A stretch of DNA of 9,854 nt from contig JAFWNO010000011.1 of the NCBI GenBank assembly GCA_017510305.1, forward strand, positions 1 through 9,854. Direction: 5' to 3'. Position 1 is the first letter of the stretch. Each line of letters begins with the position of its first letter. Source of the DNA: Candidatus Saccharimonadota bacterium (lineage in GTDB: Bacteria; Patescibacteriota; Saccharimonadia; Saccharimonadales; Saccharimonadaceae). A program made the position numbers and the translations under genes. A model generated the notes under the pieces. That model did no database searches. It was given only the letters and a program-made list of their open reading frames with translations, and was not told where the DNA came from. Positions 6,557 to 9,854 of this stretch are shown in pieces.

Positions 6557-6634
6557 GCAGAATCTTTTATTCTTGGGCCGCTCCGGGGCGCTTGCCCAAG
6601 TCTTAGGCCCTGCGAATAAAAATTCTGCTTGTTT
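6551..6634. repeat. Near-perfect long inverted repeat with internal hairpin between prfB and ftsE
   Basis: The left arm at 6551-6572 (22 bases) and right arm at 6614-6634 (21 bases) are reverse complements except for one missing base. Between them lies a second palindrome, CTTGGGC (6572-6578) and GCCCAAG (6594-6600), enclosing a GC-rich loop. GGGCC at 6575-6579 can instead pair with GGCCC at 6606-6610, extending the outer stem, so two exclusive folds exist. The repeat begins at the prfB stop codon (the TAA shares 6633-6634) and ends in the ftsE promoter. It is most simply a transcription terminator or 3'-end stabilising structure for the murD-murL-prfB unit, although no long U tract follows it. 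It fills the only sizeable gene-free gap of the window. Confidence 0.85.
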
Positions 6635-7694
6635 AGCTGTCTAGATATGCTTCAATAAAAGGTTCGATTTTGCCATCTAGGACGGCGTCGGTGTCGGTTT
6701 CTTCGTGCTTGGTGCGGGTGTCTTTGACGAGTTTATAGGGCTGGAGAACGTAATTTCGGATTTGCTGGCCCCATTTGGCGGATTCGCCAGCGCGGAGTTT
6801 ATCGATAGATTCGGCGTGTTGCTCGAGTTTCATCTGGAGGAGTTTGCCGCGCAAGATTTCCATAGCTTTTTCCTTATTCTGAAGCTGGGAGCGCTCATTT
6901 TGGATGGCGACGACGGTACCCGTCGGGATATGGGTGATGCGGACGGCGGAATTAGTAGTATTAACAGATTGGCCGCCGTGACCGCTAGAGTGATAGACGT
7001 CAATTCTGAGGTCTTTATCATCAATTTTGACTTCTTCGGTATTGTTAATAATAGGGAGTATTTCGACAAGGGTAAAAGAAGTCTGGCGGAGATTGTCGGC
7101 ATTGAACGGAGAGAGGCGGACAAGGCGATGGACGCCATGCTCGGATTTAAGTGTGCCGTAGGCATTGGTGCCAGAAACTTCATAAACGGCGGTTTTGATG
7201 CCAGCTTCTTCGCCAGCGGTACGCTCGAGATTTTTCATAGTAAAATTATTTTTTTCGGCAAAGCGTAAATACATACGCTCGAGCATACCCGCCCAATCCA
7301 TTGCTTCGGTGCCGCCGACGCCAGAGGTGATGCGGAGGATGGCATTGCCATTATCATATGGGCCAGTGAAGCGGAGAGATTTTTTAAGGGTACTTAACTG
7401 GTCTTCCATGGCGGAAAGTTGGCTTTCAATTTCTTCCTCTAAGTCTTTTTCGTTTAGAAAAATAATATCTTTTAAATCGTCTATTTGAGTTTTTAATAAT
7501 TGCCAGTCGTGAACTTCGTCCTCTAGCCTAGCTAGCTCGGTGTTTTTGTTTTTGGCGTTTTCGGGATCTTTCCACAAGTCTGGATTTGCTACTTCTTTTT
7601 CTAACTCGGAAATCTTTTGTAACTTATCATCGATTTTTAATTTATCCCAAGAGGAATTAAAATCTTTCTCAATTTCTGCCAACTTTTTATCCAT
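6633..7694 (-). CDS. prfB: Peptide chain release factor 2 (RF2), no programmed frameshift
   Basis: Class I release factor ending translation at UGA and UAA codons in the ribosome. From the chosen start it is 353 residues. Counting from an in-frame ATG 4 codons upstream (7706), it shows the coiled N-terminal domain (about 10-110), the RF2-type stop-codon tripeptide SPF at 199-201 in LVRLSPFNAD, and GGQ at 244-246 in GHGGQSVNTTNSAVR, which triggers peptidyl-tRNA hydrolysis. SPF distinguishes RF2 from RF1 (PxT). The start at 7694 is preferred because GGAG lies exactly 6 bases upstream, while the ATG at 7706 has its purines too close. The gene overlaps the murL stop by 8 bases. The usual RF2 autoregulatory in-frame UGA near codon 25 is absent; the frame is uninterrupted. 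Confidence 0.95.
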   Translation of the reverse strand: MDKKLAEIEKDFNSSWDKLKIDDKLQKISELEKEVANPDLWKDPENAKNKNTELARLEDEVHDWQLLKTQIDDLKDIIFLNEKDLEEEIESQLSAMEDQLSTLKKSLRFTGPYDNGNAILRITSGVGGTEAMDWAGMLERMYLRFAEKNNFTMKNLERTAGEEAGIKTAVYEVSGTNAYGTLKSEHGVHRLVRLSPFNADNLRQTSFTLVEILPIINNTEEVKIDDKDLRIDVYHSSGHGGQSVNTTNSAVRITHIPTGTVVAIQNERSQLQNKEKAMEILRGKLLQMKLEQHAESIDKLRAGESAKWGQQIRNYVLQPYKLVKDTRTKHEETDTDAVLDGKIEPFIEAYLDS

Positions 7695-8895
7695 TGATTT
7701 CTCCATAGCCTTTTAGTTTATTATTGTAAGCCTTGCGAAGTTCCTCTATCGTGCCGACACATTCGAAAGGTTTCATTATACCATCGTAGCCGAGGAGGCC
7801 TTTGAAAGTCTCAGTTAAATCTGGATCTGGGAAAAGGTCGCGACCATTAAATAATTTTTGTTGCTCTTTGGCGGGAATGAATGGGCAGAAAAGTAGGTAG
7901 GAATTGGCGCATTTGGGGCATTTGCCGCACCAGGATAGTTCTTCGTTGATTTCGCCCTGTTTGTAGTTGGCAATATTGCAAGATGAGAATTTTTCGCCGA
8001 ATTTGGCCCAGCATTTTTTAGCAAATTGCTCGGCAATTTCTAGCTCGGTGTAATCCCTGAGAGGCGATTTTACGGATAGGTTTTTGGAAATATATTTGTG
8101 GAGATAATCATTATATAATTTTTCGGCGGCAGGAGTCTTGGACCATTGATGATTAATCTCTAAATCGCCGAGTTTGGTGGCTGGCTCGATTCCCTCTTGG
8201 CCGATGCTGGTGATGACTTCGTTTTTATTATCCAAAATGGCTTGGATGAGGGCGAGAGTTTGGATGATGTAGGTGGCGGGAATATGGCCATTTAAGCCTT
8301 TCGCTTTTTTGAGATTTTTAATATCGATTTTTCTAGTGATGATAGTAGGCTTTTTGCCTAATTCATCTAAGACTTTGGGGTATTTTCCGGTAGTGCTGAC
8401 ATAAACAGGGGTGAAATCTTCATTTTTTTCAGATAGCAGCGTGGCAGTGAGTAGGCTATCTTTGCCGCCGCTTTCTAATACTATCTTGCCCTTGCCAGTA
8501 TAATCTAGCGGTGGCTCGGCGGTGTAATCCCCTGCCTCCTTAAAAGTAGCGAGATTTTGGCGAGTAAGGTGGTTTTCATAGGCAAATTGAGAAAGGCCCT
8601 CTTGATAAACTGTGGTGAAAAAGGTGGCTTGGTTTTTGTCAATATTATCAATGAGGAAGATGTTTTGCGTGGGGTGGGATTTATAATAAGATGTGCCGAT
8701 TAAAATGAAGGCCAGAAATAGAGCGCGGTCTAGAACTTGATGATTATAATCTCTCTCTGGTTTTTTGAAGTTTATTTCTTCGTGGTATTGGGTATTATCG
8801 GCGCCGAGATAATGAAAGTGGGCGGCGGCGTTGACATAGTCAAAATCATAATCGAGAAAAGTGAAAGTATCAGGGATGGCACTTGGGGTTAGCAT
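7687..8895 (-). CDS. murL: MurL-type UDP-N-acetylmuramoyl-L-alanyl-L-glutamate epimerase
   Basis: 402 residues, recognised as MurL, the enzyme first described in Xanthomonas that inverts the terminal L-Glu of UDP-MurNAc-L-Ala-L-Glu to D-Glu using ATP and Mg2+. Family landmarks in order: GTSYYK at 67-72; QEGLSQFAYEN at 98-108; the ATP-pyrophosphatase-like P-loop ESGGKDS at 141-147; LNGHIPAT at 201-208; EINHQWSK at 246-253; SSCN at 304-307; the Cys cluster WCGKCPKC at 322-329 (possible metal site); and PFECVG at 376-381 near the C-terminus. The assignment is from remembered family patterns, not a search. It follows a MurD-type ligase with TAATG overlap, as expected if the ligase adds L-Glu and MurL epimerises it. 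No clear Shine-Dalgarno is seen, so translation is probably coupled to the ligase gene. The alternative is another PP-loop enzyme such as a QueC/ExsB relative, but the full-length pattern and neighbour favour MurL. Confidence 0.87.
   Translation of the reverse strand: MLTPSAIPDTFTFLDYDFDYVNAAAHFHYLGADNTQYHEEINFKKPERDYNHQVLDRALFLAFILIGTSYYKSHPTQNIFLIDNIDKNQATFFTTVYQEGLSQFAYENHLTRQNLATFKEAGDYTAEPPLDYTGKGKIVLESGGKDSLLTATLLSEKNEDFTPVYVSTTGKYPKVLDELGKKPTIITRKIDIKNLKKAKGLNGHIPATYIIQTLALIQAILDNKNEVITSIGQEGIEPATKLGDLEINHQWSKTPAAEKLYNDYLHKYISKNLSVKSPLRDYTELEIAEQFAKKCWAKFGEKFSSCNIANYKQGEINEELSWCGKCPKCANSYLLFCPFIPAKEQQKLFNGRDLFPDPDLTETFKGLLGYDGIMKPFECVGTIEELRKAYNNKLKGYGEING
7701..7704 (-). promoter_or_regulatory. 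Ribosome binding site of prfB
   Basis: GGAG on the minus strand is 6 bases upstream of the ATG at 7694. The same bases would be coding if translation began at 7706. The spacing decides the shorter start. Confidence 0.6.
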
Positions 8896-9854
8896 TATTT
8901 TAGTTTCTTGATTAGTTTAGTGTATTTCTCGCCGCGGTCGCTGAAATTTTTGAACATATCAAAGCTGGCGTGGCCGGGGGACATTAGGACAATAACTTCT
9001 TCGCCATCGTCGGCGTAGCATTCGGCGAGGTCGTGGGCGGCATCTACGGCAGCTTCTAGCGTCTCGGCGCAGATATATTTAAGGGGATTTTGCTTTTCGG
9101 ATAGGATTTCTTTGGTCTCGCCGATTAAAATGGCTTTTCTTAAGTTTGGTGCGGAGAAAATGCGGTCTCGAATTTCGCCTTCATCGGTGCCTTTGTTGAT
9201 GCCGCCGGCGATGAGGATGGTGGGTTTGTCTTCAAAAGTTTTCAAAGCAACATCTAGGGCTGGGAGGGCGGAGGAATAATTATCATCATAATATTTAACG
9301 CCGTTTAATTCGCGGATAAATTCTATGCGGTGAGGCAAGCCTTTGAAATCTTGGAGGCCTTGTTTTAGCTTGGTGGTATTATTGCGAGATTTGAGGAAAG
9401 TATCTAAATCTTGGCTATAGAAACTGGAGACAGCGAAGATGGCAGCTTCGGCATTTTCGATATTGTGCTCACCTGGGAGGTTCAAGTTTTCTTTGATAAG
9501 TTTATAAAGTTTATTATTCTCTGCTGGGTAGGGGATGAGGGTACCAAGGGAAGTCTTGGCGATTTTGATGCTATCGGGATTATTTTTGTAGTAAATAGTG
9601 TAATCTTCTGCCGTTTGGTGTGCGGCAATATTGGCTTTTGCACTAACATAATCATCGTAATCATCATGGACATTGAGATGGTCTGGCTCAATTCTTAAGA
9701 TTACGGAGATGTGAGGAGATTTTTCTAAGTCCCAAAGCTGAAAGCTGGACATTTCATAGACTATTACGTCATTTTCTTTAATCTTGTCTAGGACGCTGAT
9801 GGCACTTTTGCCAATATTGCCGACAAGATGGACTTTTTCGTCAAAAGATTTAAG
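8895..9854 (-). CDS. murD: MurD-type UDP-N-acetylmuramoyl-L-alanine glutamate ligase, C-terminal part (MurD2 candidate)
   Basis: The frame is open from the right edge (9854) to the TAA at 8897-8895, giving 319 residues; the true start lies outside. The first visible residues (LKSFDEKVHLVGNIGKSAIS, then ENDVIVYEMSSFQLWD) match the MurD central domain, where GNIG and E-x-SSFQL are hallmarks. Next come RIEPDHLNVHDDYDDYVSAKANI, with the Lys that is carbamylated in Mur ligases, then PGEHNIENAEAAI, LPHRIE, AGGINKGTD and the C-terminal MSPGHASFDMFKNFSDRGEKY. It joins glutamate to UDP-MurNAc-L-Ala in the cytoplasm. Where classic MurD has NDSKATN, this protein has DDNYSSALPA. Given the MurL neighbour, the substrate is probably L-Glu (MurD2 type) rather than D-Glu; that specificity is inference from context. 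Confidence 0.92.
   Translation of the reverse strand, partial: LKSFDEKVHLVGNIGKSAISVLDKIKENDVIVYEMSSFQLWDLEKSPHISVILRIEPDHLNVHDDYDDYVSAKANIAAHQTAEDYTIYYKNNPDSIKIAKTSLGTLIPYPAENNKLYKLIKENLNLPGEHNIENAEAAIFAVSSFYSQDLDTFLKSRNNTTKLKQGLQDFKGLPHRIEFIRELNGVKYYDDNYSSALPALDVALKTFEDKPTILIAGGINKGTDEGEIRDRIFSAPNLRKAILIGETKEILSEKQNPLKYICAETLEAAVDAAHDLAECYADDGEEVIVLMSPGHASFDMFKNFSDRGEKYTKLIKKLK

Noticed and set aside
6551..6634. Inverted repeat as a CRISPR unit or transposon end
   Set aside because: A single palindrome with no spacer array, no transposase and no target-site duplication seen.
6705..7268. Plus-strand open frame of 187 codons opposite prfB
   Set aside because: It lies wholly antisense to the conserved RF2 core and has no family features; the open frame follows from codon bias of the real gene.
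7706..7740. Possible internal promoter (TACAAT on the minus strand) upstream of prfB
   Set aside because: No acceptable -35 and the spacing to the start differs from the 6-base pattern; prfB overlaps murL and has its own ribosome site, so an operon-internal start is simpler.
7687..8895. SGGKDS P-loop and CGKCPKC cluster read as a QueC/ExsB or tRNA-modifying PP-loop enzyme
   Set aside because: Motifs along the whole length (SYYK, LNGHIPAT, NHQWSK, SCN, PFECVG) and the MurD neighbour fit MurL better.

Overview
The window reads as a stretch of chromosome from a Candidate Phyla Radiation (Patescibacteria) bacterium, most likely Saccharibacteria (TM7). This is an inference from protein character, very tight gene packing, apparently leaderless promoters and the gene set; no taxonomic marker was searched. 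Nine protein genes, all on the minus strand, fill almost the whole window. One tRNA gene lies on the plus strand. No insertion sequence, integrase, CRISPR array or phage gene is visible, so this looks like core chromosome devoted mainly to the cell envelope.

Read in the direction of transcription (right to left): (1) 9854-6633 holds a MurD-type ligase (5' end cut by the window edge), a MurL-type epimerase and peptide chain release factor 2, all overlapping. MurD next to MurL points to the alternative route for placing D-glutamate in peptidoglycan, in which L-Glu is ligated and then epimerised on the UDP-MurNAc-dipeptide. (2) 6634-6551 is an intergenic near-perfect inverted repeat that starts at the prfB stop codon. 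(3) 6521-4609 is ftsE-ftsX, followed at 4570-3419 by a secreted coiled-coil/CHAP protein resembling PcsB. This is the known pairing of a divisome ABC complex with the peptidoglycan hydrolase it controls. (4) 3390-1389 is a membrane-anchored PDZ/S41 carboxyl-terminal processing protease and an alpha/beta hydrolase. (5) 1478-1404 is tRNA-Gln(UUG) on the plus strand, antisense to the last 25 or so codons of the hydrolase frame. (6) 1359-1 is a LolD/MacB-type ABC ATPase and the start of its MacB-type permease, cut by the left edge.

A regulatory pattern recurs. Four genes that begin transcription units (ftsE, the PcsB-like gene, the protease gene and the ABC ATPase) each have a -10 box ending exactly 6 bases before the ATG, so their mRNAs should start at or next to the start codon and be leaderless. 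Genes inside the units instead overlap their upstream neighbour (TAATG or 8-11 base overlaps), and most of these have a visible Shine-Dalgarno sequence. There is no gene-free stretch over 300 bases; the largest gap is about 110 bases and holds the inverted repeat.
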